From contig CM067528.1 in NCBI GenBank assembly GCA_034509925.1, positions 4,147,001 to 4,211,000 on the forward strand: a DNA stretch of 64,000 nt. The letters are read 5' to 3'. Shown here piece after piece: positions 22,543-34,400 of the stretch (positions are counted from its first letter, which is position 1; each line of letters starts with the position of its first letter). The stretch is from Hirudinaria manillensis (lineage: Eukaryota > Annelida > Clitellata > Hirudinida > Hirudinidae). Below the pieces are notes generated by a model. That model made no database searches. It was not told the DNA's origin and saw only the letters and a program-made list of their open reading frames with translations. The translations under genes were made by a program, and so were the position numbers.

Positions 22543-24530
22543 CAACAATAATAATAACTTTAATACCATCTTTTATAAACAATGACAACTGGAAATTAAT
22601 TGTTAAAAGTAAAATAACAAATTAAATTAAATAAATAATAATTGGCAGTCTTGCGTAGTTTCACTTAGGACCTAACAGCAGCAATATAACCATTCAGGTG
22701 TTCTCCCGCAAACGGAGTTTTGAACACCATGCATCACTAACGCACAACCATTTGAGTCAACAAGCCATAATAATCCTGAACCAAAGTAATGGCATTATCA
22801 GATGGCATTTACTCCAATCAAATAGTTATTGCACTGGAACCAGCTACCAAGAATTATAACCTTGGACCAAGGATGAATATAAATTAAGACAATCACAAAT
22901 AATATTATTAAAGAGAAACAAACTCTATTTAATATATCAACATAAATGCATCACTACCAATGGGAAATAAGAGTTGAAATTTAAATATTGCTATATTTTG
23001 TGGCTTTTGCTACTCTCTATTCATCTAAACATGAGGGGCTATGCCCATGCCGTTTTTTCTAATACTCAATCAATGCAACAAGATGTGCTAGTCAAATCAG
23101 GTGGAAAATATGAATGGAAATTTAATAAATTAATAAGTGACATTCTTTATTAAAAGAATCAATATCAAAACTAACAATCCTTCATTTTTAACTTTTCTAC
23201 CTCAACATTAGGATTAACCCAAAGCATTAATTTGCTTCATTTATAATTAAAAACCTATAATCACAACAATAACCAATCAATAAAGGATGGTAAAATAAAT
23301 CGCAACAACAATACCATGATTTTTGATACTTGATGAATGAGGCTTTTTCAAAAAAGAGACAAATAATCGTTTGCAGAGGCTCTCTGAAATGCCAGGATCC
23401 ACGTAAATGGTCATGAATCGGAAGAATCCAGAACAATCCACGAGCTAAAATGTCAAAGGGTTTATGGATAAAACTGAAAAGCCCTTTTCAAACCTTTGTA
23501 AAACACAATAAACCCACAGTATCTTTCTTTGGGTCTTCATCTTTTCCCAAATATTCTGTAACGGCCTCGCAAAGGGTTTTGTTGGTTTCTGTAGCATTTC
23601 AATCAAAACAAATTTCTAAAAACAAGTGCCAAATAACAAGGATAATAATAATAATAATAACAACAATAACACAATATCAACATCAATAATACCAATAACA
23701 ATGACAATAGCAATAAGCAATAACAACAACGAGATGCTATTTTTGGCCAAAAAGAAAAATTCAGCCTTACCAAATAATAAATAGCTATATATTAACAGCT
23801 TGATGAATCATTCAGGTGATTGGTATTGTGAGCAAATTATGCAGAAGCAATTAGAAGCAAACAAATGTACGTGGTTTGAAAAGGGAAGGGGAATTAATAT
23901 GAAAATGCATTTATGCCATGGTGCTCATGATCCATTTGGGAGGATAATCTAATTCCTCTAATGGACTAAAAACATTTGTGACCAGCAACATCATATTTAT
24001 AGTGGCAACAAATGGTACTTTAATAAATATTCTGAAATTATTGTATATTTGTAAAATATACAAGCTTAAATACCCAGTCCCCTAATCTAAGGAGGAAATG
24101 ACCGATCCTCTTACTTAATAGCGCCAGTAATAAGATGTAACACTTTTCAAATAACTTTAGTGAATATTGGTCAGATGTCCAAAAGAGTATGAGCAATAAC
24201 TCTTACCAATTAGAAAAAAAAGGAATCAAAGCTTAAAGACATTAATTAAAATGTTTCTCCGATACTGGATCCAAAAAACACAATGTCAAAATTTGGCCCC
24301 GATTAATGGTTATTATGGGAAAATCGCATTGGGGATCAATAAGATTAAATATTTAATTAATCAAATTTTTATCACTTAAATAGTTTAAATATTTTAAAAC
24401 TGTTTTACTGCAAATAAACTGTAAAAAAAAATTATCCATAAATAAAAAAGAAAGAAAACTGACCTGAGACGTAATCCTGGAACTGTTTGAATTCTTTTGG
24501 GCTCAATTTTTCCCAATGAAACATTTTCAT
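15586..24530 (-). CDS. Type I diacylglycerol kinase (DGK alpha/beta/gamma class)
   Basis: Calcium-regulated kinase that phosphorylates diacylglycerol to phosphatidic acid, ending DAG signalling at membranes. Exons (minus): 24530-24464, 23588-23494, 23444-23315, 22440-22339, 22140-21982, 21802-21753, 21355-21281, 21044-20925, 20495-20378, 20225-20140, 19724-19608, 19366-19268, 18698-18606, 18507-18434, 17984-17907, 17638-17553, 17446-17354, 17248-17011, 16891-16801, 16677-16476, 16258-16141, 15831-15771, 15678-15586; 814 residues. Domains in order: recoverin-homology region (1-100); Ser-rich linker (100-130); EF-hands [12 protein letters not shown] (about 190) and [12 protein letters not shown] (about 235); two C1 zinc fingers (about 275-325 and 337-390); catalytic domain with [19 protein letters not shown] (about 503) and [11 protein letters not shown]; accessory domain with [24 protein letters not shown] and QIDGEPW. 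The whole type I order is present. The single gene cannot be assigned to alpha, beta or gamma. The intron after 17553 has a GC donor. Introns are rich in (AAT)n. Confidence 0.93.
17447..17552 (-). other. GC-AG intron of the diacylglycerol kinase gene
   Basis: On the minus strand the exon ends ATAG and the intron begins GCAAGT, the standard consensus of U2-type GC donors. The next exon starts at 17446. Joining restores an Asp codon (G|AC) between LLESI and KMNY inside the catalytic domain, so the frame requires this site. Confidence 0.85.
18059..18080. repeat. (AAT)n microsatellite
   Basis: About seven AAT units in a DGK intron, 20 bases upstream of the SINE-like tail. Confidence 0.8.
18098..18172 (+). 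repeat. SINE-like 3' tail with (ATT)n
   Basis: A short unit ending in 'ggcgctatataaat' and running into (TTATTA)n, inside an intron of the DGK gene. This tail style is common to SINEs of many marine invertebrates (established pattern). No Pol III A/B boxes can be shown here, so only the tail is called. A related 'cgctatataaat' occurs at 21216-21229. Confidence 0.45.
18283..18345. repeat. (AAT)n microsatellite, about 20 units
   Basis: Uninterrupted AAT repeat in a DGK intron, likely length-polymorphic. Confidence 0.95.
19389..19471. repeat. Interrupted (AAT)n / (AAC)n microsatellite
   Basis: AAT tracts interrupted by AAC units in the DGK intron just 5' (minus-strand sense) of the exon at 19366. 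Translations of it (poly-Leu/Tyr) are spurious. Confidence 0.9.
22480..22558. repeat. (AAT)n microsatellite, about 25 units
   Basis: Near-perfect AAT array in a DGK intron, with a short AAC interruption near 22540. Confidence 0.95.
23641..23712. repeat. Degenerate (AAT)n/(AAC)n tract
   Basis: AAT units fading into mixed AAC and CAAT units within DGK intron 1, about 50 bases upstream (in gene sense) of the exon beginning at 23588. Confidence 0.8.
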
Positions 24531-26815
24531 TGATATTTTGTCTCAGGTCACAATTCCATTTACTCTTGCACTATTCTTAATTCTTACCTGGATGATTGAA
24601 CAAGGTAACAAATTGATGAAATCAACACTATTACAATAATTGCTAAGCTCCAGGTAATTTATTTGAAAGTGAAAATGAAGAAACACCACTATGCATGGCA
24701 AACATTGACTCAGTTTTGATCATAAATAGTAGTGATAACTTCAAACGATTTCAGTTTCAAGAAACTAAAGCAAATCCAAGTTTTCCATTAGACATAGTGT
24801 TGTCAAAACATTTAATCATTTACATTAGAACTACATAAGATTGACTCACTTCCAAAAATCCAAAACAACTGACAGTAACAAAACATGGATAGATAGCATA
24901 ACATTTGCAATTTAGCTTAAGCATATTAAAGCAAATTGAAAATATATCAAAAAACCCAATAAAAAGATAATGTTCTAATAATTTGTCTTTATTTGAAGAC
25001 CGATATATAATTACATATGGACTTAATGCTCATTAAATTGGTAACAAATAATGACTATTGGGTTAAAATGTTAACAAACTTAGTTGTTCTTGAAGATACT
25101 TTCGGATATCCAGCATTTCTAATATATCAGAAACTACAAGTAAATAAGTGACCCAAAATATAAAGATTAACCAATCTTAATAAAAGTAACACGATCGAGA
25201 GTACCGACTCCAAATAAAGATCATATTTACACACACACACTAAAGGGCTGTGCGGTACGATATTTAAATAAAATTTAACTTTTTTGGCTAATTAAGAGAT
25301 GTTAATATTTGTAAAAAAAAATTTACAAGTACAAGTAAAAGCAAAAAAAAATGTAGAATTAGAATAAAGCCAACCCGAAACGTTTTTCTGTATTGTCCAG
25401 GCTTTTAGAAAGTAATCACGCCGCTTTATATTGGCTCATTCAAGGCAGCCCGAGCCCGTGCCATGAAGTCATTTGCTTGCACTGACGATCTACAAGTTAA
25501 TAAAGTATATAAATAATTTTAGGTGGACTTTCGTGTTAATTCCACTTTTTGATTGAATTCGACGATTCTTTTGACGAACAGAAACGAAATTATTTATTTT
25601 GAGACTAATCGACTACATTTATTAATAATAATAATAACAATTCTTTGTGCACAAATTCGAAATAACTATCAAGGACGTATTTACAGCTATTTTTAGGAGA
25701 CGAAAACATATTCTCGATCTATTTTCTTGTAATGCTTTGTATTTCAAACTGTAATTAATGAACTAAGATTTCCAACTACAACAAAGACAAATCATGTAAC
25801 CAATCCACAAAAGGTCACAGAGACAGCAACTCCTCCAGAGCAAAATAAGCTAATGGGGTATTAGGAATGATTAGAAAAACCATAATAAGACAAAATAAAT
25901 AAATAATAATAATAACAATAATGGCAGCAATAATGATGATAATAATAATAAGGCCATAACAAGAAATTCGTTTGACCTAAAAATAAAATGATTTTTTTTG
26001 ATCTGACTGTTATTCTTCCCTGATCCATTTGTGCGTAAGACGACAAAAACTTTATTCTTAGAACTTTATGTATCACAAGCAGCGACAATTATTTTCTTAA
26101 TCTTTGAGAATTGACAAACTAGTATTAGAACGAATGTCTTGCCTTTTGACTTCATTTCTTCAGCAAATATCACAATAACGTACAATAAAAACAACATGTT
26201 TAAAGTTATAGCACCACGATGTTGCCGGAAATAAAGAGGACGCGTTGTTGCTGCTATTAGTTATTGACGAGCGTTACGTAAACAAATGGTTAAGACTATG
26301 CTAGGACAACGTATAGTTCGAGTCATTGCTGCCATGATGAATGAATGACCAAGCAGCTGGAGAGAATTGGTTGCCCTCAGATGAAAATAGTTTTACTTCT
26401 CTTTATGCCAGGCAAAATCAGACGATCCTACCACGCATCAGCACGTTTCAGATCCTCGATCGGAAAAATGCCTCTGATGCTATGCAAATGGCGCCGTATG
26501 AATCGCGCATTTGCTTACATGTTCCCGAATTGAACCCTTCAAGTTTTGGTCGGGAACGGGAGATGAAATTCATATTTAAAAACTGAATGAGGACAAACAA
26601 ATTTTAGTGATTACAGACATTTTATAAGCAAAAACCGCAAATGCATAAAAAATTATAAACCAGAGTAAGCATATGGAAAAATTTCTCAAATTATAAAATA
26701 AAGGTAATAATGTGTCTTGCCATCCCCCCTTTTGATTATTTCCTAAAGTAAGAGGTTTGTCATTGATTTAGAGAAGGGTTTAATTAATAAACAGCAGAAT
26801 CGCTTCAAACTTTGA
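24531..26815. other. Gene-poor region upstream of the DGK start codon
   Basis: About 2.3 kb with no recognised coding sequence. It should hold the DGK promoter and any 5' UTR exons. Low-complexity AAT patches lie at 25620-25640 and 25903-25952. A patch around 26220-26290 has several CpG and ACGT steps and could be a promoter, but nothing decisive is visible. Confidence 0.4.
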
Positions 26816-27065
26816 CTGCCTATCTGTTTCCGCACCTCTTCCAGATCTTTTTATGGGTTTCTCGATGCCGGAACAATGCCTACCATTACGTTTTTGTAAG
26901 CTATCTCCATAAGTTTTCCGTAGGATCTAAATCCGGAAAACGAGCTGGCAACTTCAAAACATGATATCCATCTCTTAAAAGAACTCGTGACTTCTGAGTA
27001 GATGTAAGCATTATCTTGTTGAAGGATAACCTTATCTGTATGGAGTGGAAGCACGAATAGGAATT
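26815..27065 (-). pseudogene. Decayed Tc1/mariner transposase fragment
   Basis: On the minus strand the segment reads VILQQDNAYIY, then after a one-base frame change LPARFPDLDPTENLWR, then a stop and LTK. This is the catalytic core pattern of Tc1-like transposases (QQDNAP-H followed by WPA-SPDLNPIENLW), with substitutions, a frameshift and an in-frame stop, so it is inactive. A downstream 'DLEEVRKQ' may be the transposase tail. Terminal inverted repeats were not found. It lies in the intergenic region between DGK and the FKBPL-like gene. Confidence 0.65.
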
Positions 27066-28140
27066 TTCGACCCAAGCTTGTTATTAATAACCAACCGTAA
27101 TACTTTATTATAAGTTACTTAATCCTCGACTGAAATGCTCTCCGAATCTAAATATCTCTTCTACCGTTTTTCTAGCTGAAAAATTTAATTTTTTCACCAA
27201 ATTTTCAGGTAAATTTAAATTCTGAGGGACATATCCAAATTACGAACTTACTCAGGTAAGGAGGCTTGGTCTCCATTTTCGCGCGCTTCTTTTTTATCCC
27301 ATTCCTCTTTTAGAATAAATGTTCGTTCGACGAATTATTGCAACAAATATACTAGCCCTGAATAAAACATTAATGAGAATGTTGAGACATTGTGCAGCTA
27401 AGTTCATTATAATGAACCGGGCTTCATCCGATCACGATCTAATTTTTATTAGCATTGACTGCCTTCCCACTACCTTAAAATCATTCTTAGTTGTAAGAAA
27501 ATGTTAAAAATTTCAAGTCACTTTTGAATAAATTTAGATGTTGAAGCATTTCTATTTGAGGTCAGCCCCAACAAGTTCGTGAATATTTGATTAGGGTTCT
27601 GAGAATTGCAGCCAGAATTGTTTGCTCCTAAAAGCGGTTCTTTCCCTGCAGCTTTCCAAGTCTTACTGACACTACAAACATTTCCAGCTTCAAGGCAAGC
27701 AGTAATGCATCAACTGAGCCATAATTTTATGAATTAACCAAGACCATCAAACGTATTCCACTCATATTTTAAAAATCACAGGCAGGAATATGCCCCCTCC
27801 AAATTAAACAGTCATTGATTGTACAGAGCCAATTTTTCTGCTAAAACAGAAACATTAGATGATATCCAGTAAACCTCCATTGGAGATCTTCAGAGGAATA
27901 CAGTTGCCTTATTGCTTAACCCAGTCAGAAAAATCCAGTTGGCCTTAAAAACCCCAGAATAAAGAGACTTCCTGAACAAAATTTAAATTTTTACCACTCT
28001 AAGCTCAACAGTCTTTAGAATATAACCAAGGCCAAAGAGATGAAAGCAATTATAAACATTACACCTCACCCAGAAACATCCATGAGATTTAAAACTATTG
28101 AGAAAGAAACATTCCATTTGGATTTATTTCAACAAAAACA
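27066..28140. other. Intergenic region downstream of FKBPL-like gene
   Basis: About 1.1 kb with no recognised gene. It contains the FKBPL-like poly(A) signal (tttatt on plus, 28123-28128), only 13 bases beyond that gene's stop codon. Confidence 0.45.
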
Positions 28141-29068
28141 TTATACAAACATCTTTTGGTACATCTGCTTTTCTTTCATAATTAGATTCTCTGTGCTATG
28201 TAACTCATTTAGTATAGCTCTATTATTTGCCTCAAATTTTAAGGCTTCCAAAAGATCATTTTTTGCTTCATGATACTGATGGAGTTTCAGATAGGCCTGT
28301 GCCCTCCTGAATAAACCCTTAACATCTTTAGGGTCAATATTCAGAGCATCACTGCAATGTTCAATCACAACTTCATATTGCTGCTCTTTTAAATTGCCCG
28401 CAGCTATGTTCAGGTGACATTGGCGTTGCAAAGTTCTGAGATGCTTCTGCTGGAAGCTTGAAAGACACTTGGCATCAATGCTACTCAAATAAAACAATGC
28501 TTTTGCAAACCGTTTAAGGCTAAATTTCAAATTAGTGCTGTAAATTGATGTCCCCTGGTTCTTGTGGTGTTCAGCTCTCTCTAGCTTTTCATCAGACAAA
28601 AGTTCTGAAGGATCAGCAGCTTGGTTGAAGCTCTTTAGTAAAATCTTCCACTTCAGTTTGTCAGATTCAGCCTGGAATTTGTCTATTGCAAACCCATCTT
28701 TATCAACATTACATTTAACATAACTCTGTTCCCCGATCTTCATGCTCATCACAATCCTGTCAAGCAATTCTGAAAGTAATGTGTCTCCTTCTCCGATTAT
28801 AACTTCGCATTCTCTGTCAAGCTTGTATCCACCCAATGTATGTTCAGGTATACTGTCGTGATCTTAAGTTTGAATGCAAAATTTAAATAGATATTAGTGA
28901 AATTAAATAATGAAAACATCAAATCTAACCGATAAGATTTAGATGAATAATACAGACTGACCCATCATTAGGTGTTTGATCTCCTATTCCGGACCTTAAT
29001 ATATGTTTGTTAAATGCATTATCATCGGGAGACCAAGTTTCCAGTGAACTTAATGTCCTGCTCGCCAT
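28141..29068 (-). CDS. FKBPL: FKBP-like TPR protein (FKBPL type)
   Basis: Two coding exons (minus): 29068-28930 and 28862-28141; 286 residues. Seen: an N-terminal WSPDDNAFNKHIL...GIGDQTPNDGS segment resembling the start of an FKBP fold, then a degenerate FKBP part with LLDRIVMSMKIGEQSYVKC, then a TPR region (about residues 155-280) with the motifs LNIAAGNLKEQQYEVVIEHC and GLFRRAQAYLKLHQYHEA. FKBPL/WISp39 proteins are Hsp90 co-chaperones with an inactive FKBP domain; the Tyr/Trp/Phe proline-binding pocket is likewise not visible here. FKBP4/5/8 relatives are alternatives, but the single degenerate FKBP domain and length favour FKBPL. Head-to-head with the neurensin-like gene. Confidence 0.72.
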
Positions 29069-30182
29069 TTGAAAGAAGTTCGATATTTTACAGCGATGCC
29101 GATAAATGTGAAAAAAACCCGAATAAGACCCGTTGTTCTTCCGCAAAAGCTAGCCTTAGTGCGAACGCCGGCTGAGATACTAAATGCAATAGGTAAACAC
29201 GACTACGATATTGTTCTATAATCAGAAAATAATATGTCTAAATTATTCAAAAAAATATATACGGAAATGAATGTAATTTGTAAATAAATATACAGAAAAC
29301 TATGGCAAGTCCGACGACTTTAATCTAAAATATGCTTATCTAGAGGCATATTAATTTTAATAATTCAGAAAAATTATTAAAGGCTGTTATTTAGGTAATG
29401 TTTTAAATGCGAATAATAAATAACAGCAGATACGATGATGGACGGACAGATGCAACACTCCTAACTTTATTTGATTTGACAAAACTGTCGCAACACAACA
29501 AAAATCTCGTGCAATCTATTGCAATCGGTTATAAATAATTGTTATAATATGATTAATATTGGCAATTCTTACCAATGTAGACTTTTTATGTATGAGGGCG
29601 GTTTCTAACGCAATGCTCTTGAAGGCTTTTTTCCTGAAAATTAAGCTGTTTGCCTTGACAAAGTTGGTGATTATAATACTACAAATCAAAATCTAGTGTC
29701 AAAAGCTTATGTTTCTTACTTTCTATGGAAAATTTGTCCCTTTTATTTATGCTTTTATTTGTATTGATTTCGTCTGTATATTCACGTCTACGTCAGTTAT
29801 AAAAACAACACATGTATTACGTACAGCAGTGCTTGCAATTGCCACCCGCCGTCGTTTGCATCGTTCTCAGCCGCGGTCATCGATGCTTGAAATGGCATAT
29901 AGAATTTCCCCCAACGTATGCTTTATTAAGAGATTATTGCTTTTGCTTTAAGCAAGGATACAGAAGTAAGACAGGGGAATATCAAAAATGTTTCTGATTC
30001 AGTTAGTCGGACAAGAGACTGAAGCATGAGTTAAGAGAATATTTTCGAATCGCTGTAAGGAAATTTAACTTATAAATAGTTCCTTCAAGTCCAAGCCATT
30101 TCTGATCTCTGATAAAGTTCGTCGCTCTTACATCGAAAACTTTGCTGAACTAGTCTAAAAATTCTGAGATTTATGCGAACAG
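29069..30182. other. Intergenic region between FKBPL-like and neurensin-like genes
   Basis: About 1.1 kb shared by two divergent genes. A TACGTCA (CRE-like) heptamer lies at about 29789-29795 and CpG steps cluster at 29845-29885, on the neurensin side. No ORF with protein similarity. Confidence 0.4.
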
Positions 30183-30748
30183 ATGTTGCACAAAAAGAAG
30201 AGATTTACTGGCAGATGCAGGGGAGGTTCAAAGAAATGTACTGCAACCTGGTGGAAAGGTAAGATTCTAAGCTAAGCATATGTTAATCATAAAATGGCTT
30301 TTATAAAATGTGAATTTAATACATCTTTCGATTCACTCAAGTATTCGTCATGGTGGGTGTAATGCTGCTGGTCGGCGGTGTATGCTGTGTTCTTTACGGA
30401 TATCTATCCCCAGTCAAGTCAAAGGCCATAACTTTCGACCAAGAGAATGGAACAGAATTTCTGAACAGACGAACAATTATCCAGACCAGAGAACTAGATA
30501 CTTACAAATTGGTTGGACTAATTTGTTTCTGTATTGGTGGTCTGACCATGGCCGTAGCTTTGATGATTCCTAGTTTTTTGTACCGCTATATGGATGACGA
30601 AGGCGATGATTTGACGCTCGATGAACAGCGCTATTTTGTGAAAGAATATAACGCATCTGACGAGTGTCAACAAGCCGATTCAAAAATTCCTCTCAATCGC
30701 CATTTGTCGGAAGTTCAACCGTTGAGAATTGAAGATGAAGACATTTAG
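30183..30748 (+). CDS. Neurensin-like two-pass vesicle membrane protein
   Basis: Two coding exons, 30183-30258 and 30342-30748; 160 residues (vertebrate neurensins are about 195-205). Seen: a basic N-terminus, WWKVFVMVG at the start of the first membrane segment (about residues 26-48, followed by the YGYLSP turn), RELDTYKLVGLICFCIGGL at the second membrane segment (about 78-103), then an acidic tail. The 'W-KV' entry, 'YKL-G---FCIGG' and the spacing match neurensin (NRSN1/2), small proteins of neuronal vesicles. The first exon's frame is fixed by the G|TA join across the intron; an in-frame stop lies just upstream, so ATG 30183 is the start. Poly(A) signal AATAAA at 30970-30975. Identification rests on the membrane-segment pattern. 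Confidence 0.75.
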
Positions 30749-31463
30749 AGGGATTTGAACGCATGTGCGTCCTTGATGTCGCCTTTCCAGTTCTCAATGA
30801 ATTCTCGTTCGCGTTTCTTCTTTGTTAGAAATAACTACCACGTTTCATCATTTTGTTTTCCTGGTGCAGTCCTTCACTATTTTATAGTATTTATATTTTA
30901 TTTCTAAAAAGTGGAAGAAATTAAAAAAAAATTACATTGTTAATTTTCTATGACACAAGATTGGACTTTAATAAACAAGAGCATTCTGGACGCTATCAGA
31001 AGCCCACATGTGTGGGGCATTTAACAATCATCCCCTACAGTCAAGACAAGATCCATACATAACACGCACCCTTAATTCCAAGATAATTCCAGCATATACA
31101 TTCTATTTACACTTACAGTACTATTTTGTGTTTAAAGAACACCATTGTTACACATTGAACATAATAATGTTAATATTAAAACTGAAAGGAAAGGATCATT
31201 TAATTTCTAATAACGAGTAATCCTTCTAACCTGTTCACGTTAACTAAATATTGAACTAAATCACTCTCAGATATCATTGTTTCCTCTACTCCGATCCACC
31301 ATTTTCCAGGCTCCACCGCCCCCACATAAAAAAAAAAACGAACAAATCAATGTTTTAATTGCAATTCCAAGAAAGCCAAAAACGAATTTATAAAACATTA
31401 AGCAAGGTTTTCTGAAAATATTTAAGGGCCACATCAGACGTCGAATTAAAAGTTTTGATAAAT

Positions 31464-34400
31464 TTAAAAGCAATTGAGAATGTTGGCATCAGGGAAGACG
31501 ATAAAGGCATACGTGAGAGGAGGAAGCACCGCTGGACTTCCTGGCTGTAGCAATTCTGGTATCAAATCTGGCATTGTGTGATCATCCACTAGCTCCAATC
31601 GTCTGCCGTTTAATTTGCTCCACCTACAAAAAAAAAGATTCTAATATTATTACCATCGAATAGCAACGGATCTAGAGACCGCTTTGACTACTTCTGCAAC
31701 TTATACATACTGTACTACATGTGAGCTTAGAGTAGCAGTTGACCGATAGAATTTTATCGGATTTAAAAATTAAATCTGCTCTTCCCTTCGTAGCAGAAAG
31801 TATTACCGAGCACATTAGCATCTATATGCCATGTGTATTATTCCATGTAGGCTCTATTGACTTCAAAATGTTTCTTCGACTTTTTATAAAGTAAAATAAG
31901 CAAAAACTCCAAGTTTACCTCGAGAGCATGGGTACTTTTTTGGAGTTGGCAAGGTAGTGATTGTCATCTCCTTTGACATCTGGTTCAACCAGGTACAAGT
32001 GGACGGGCTGACTATTCAGGGCTCCTTCAAAAAGGAGCGAAACAGAGTTGTTTGGATCGACATTGAGAGCAAATACCGTTAATGAGCCTATAGCATATTG
32101 TTGGCTAAAGTGAATTGAAAATGTTGAAGCTAATTTTATATTTAATAACAATATTAGATTAATTAATTTAATTCATTACCTGGCCTTTGTGCAATGGGAA
32201 TAAACCCTGGTTCTCAAGTCTCCATCATAATGCACCCGAAAAACTGTCTGGCCTACTAGCTTTTTGTGCAACCATGACAACCAAAAATCCTAGGGTTTAA
32301 AAAAGAAAATCTCCCATTGCAATGGTAAATCAAATTTTTTTTCAGTCATCATTGATTAACCAATGATTAGAAACAATATCCATCAAAACCAAATAATTAA
32401 TTTAAAAAGTAAATCACACTATTAATGCTTTTGCTTAAAGTTTCTATTTAGAGCCTACACGGAATAATGCACGTAACATTTGGATACATGTCATAGACAC
32501 ATGGTTAGATACATGGTTTTTTATGTCATCCTAATAATCAGAATAATAAAGTGCAAATGATAAATAATCAGAATTGATGGTTTTACAGGATTAGGATTCA
32601 TGTCCATATCCAGGAGTGGGTAGTTGTGACCATACAAAGTTTGTCTGGCCACAACTTTTATACCTCTTTTTGCACTTAGTCCTAATTTTTCCAGCCATCT
32701 GTGAAAATAATTAATAGAAATAAGAAATTTATTTCTAAATGAGATTTAAAAGAAAATTTAAAATAATTTAATAATTATTAAACGAACCATAGAGAAATGT
32801 ATTTCAAACTGAATGACAATATAAAATAGTCCAGTAAAATAATTGCTTATCTCGAGTTGAAGGACTGCTCAGACTTAAAACTCAGGTTTAAAAGAAGTTT
32901 GTAAAAGTTACAAAACAAAAAAAGAACAAAAACATCTGCTACTTCCATACCGGATGTATCGACAATATACCGACTATCTTCTGTTAACTTTGATTAACCA
33001 TTCAGCTCAGTCATTCAAAATAAAGAACGCGTGGATCATCGGAATCCGGACACAAAATCACTTCGAACAGTATTCATGGTGAAATCTAATAATCGTCAGC
33101 ATCCAATTTAAGCAGTGTTAAGGAGTATTACGGAAAGAAATGAGAAGTAATCAGAAGTATTCTGACGACACCTCATGGCGGCCATCTGAAGCAGTTCGAG
33201 GCTATTATTTCGAGGGGTTTATTCATATTAGGTTGAGACCACTAGAGTTGATTCAGCTGATTCTAGTTAATAATGCTAAAGTAGCGCCTGCGATTACAGC
33301 CTTGCGACATAACCGACAAAATTTATGACCCTGGTTTATCTGCCGCCGGCCAAATTTCTCAAGTCTAAGTTGATTGAGGAACATAAATAGTTCAACAAAC
33401 TCACAGAAAACCTGATACGAATCGATCTGACACATTTGGAGTTCCTCCATTCCACCCATCGCTTGTTTCTCCGATCCACATTGGCAATGACGGGTGCGCC
33501 GTGTGGCTCAAAGATTCTTCTATCATGTCCACCACGTCTTCCAAGTTTTTGAATAGCGTTGGATCCAAATAGGTTTCGTAAGTTGCCTTGTCTCCTCTCA
33601 AGTAGTAACTGAATTGGTAGTTTTCGTTGTGAGACCTTCGTCTTGTCAAGCTCAACTTGTAATAACTTACTGATGAAATGAAACTGCTTGCACAACGTCT
33701 CCAGAATAGTTTGAGAGACTGTCAAACAATAAAAGCACTCATTTCAGATTCCAAAAATTAAAAATCTAGAACAAGGACAATGTCCTTACGCTTCTAGATA
33801 TACCAGTCCATTTCTATTGACTGTGATGATGTCAGGGCCAGAAATGACACTGTTCTTCATTAATGGATATTGCCTAATAAGATTATGAAGGATTCTGAAG
33901 TCCTTGGCAATTTGCTCAGGAGTAGTCACTCCATTTGCCCAGTAACTTGGTTCTGATTTTAAAATAAAATCATAGAAATAGGAATTAAATCACATTTTAA
34001 ACAAAATAAAATGAGCTTTAACCGTTTCCAAGCTGCCAATCGATATTGTTTCCGTAACCACTCTGAGACAAGAACTCCATCAGAAGTATGGCGTTCGATG
34101 GATCCCAATGTTTGCCAAACCGAAGTTGAAGGTTTAAGTCGAAAATGAGACGACTTCCGGTAGACTTTGTTAATTCAACCAAATTGATGACGTCTTCCTC
34201 TGTTTTTTTGAAAATGATTTTCCATTTTCAACACTCAACATGCATACCCAACTAGTCAATCAAGCTTAATGGAGCATTTATAAATTATAATTTATGCGTA
34301 ATTGTATATACACATTTACTTAATATTAACATATATTTAAGTTTAGTTATTTATTCTATTTGCGTCGCCTTTTACCACGGACGTCATCTGATGAATTTTC

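Noticed and set aside
22319..22588. Minus-strand open frame rich in Ile/Val
   Set aside because: It is a translation of the (AAT)n array plus the real DGK exon at 22440-22339 in a different context; the poly-Ile part is microsatellite.
26341..26586. Plus-strand 81-codon frame in the gene-poor region
   Set aside because: No recognisable motif and no splice or neighbour support; length is within chance for this region.
33336..33725. 129-codon minus-strand frame overlapping heparanase 2 exons
   Set aside because: It is the wrong frame of exons 33718-33671 and 33608-33405 and loses the GH79 motifs.
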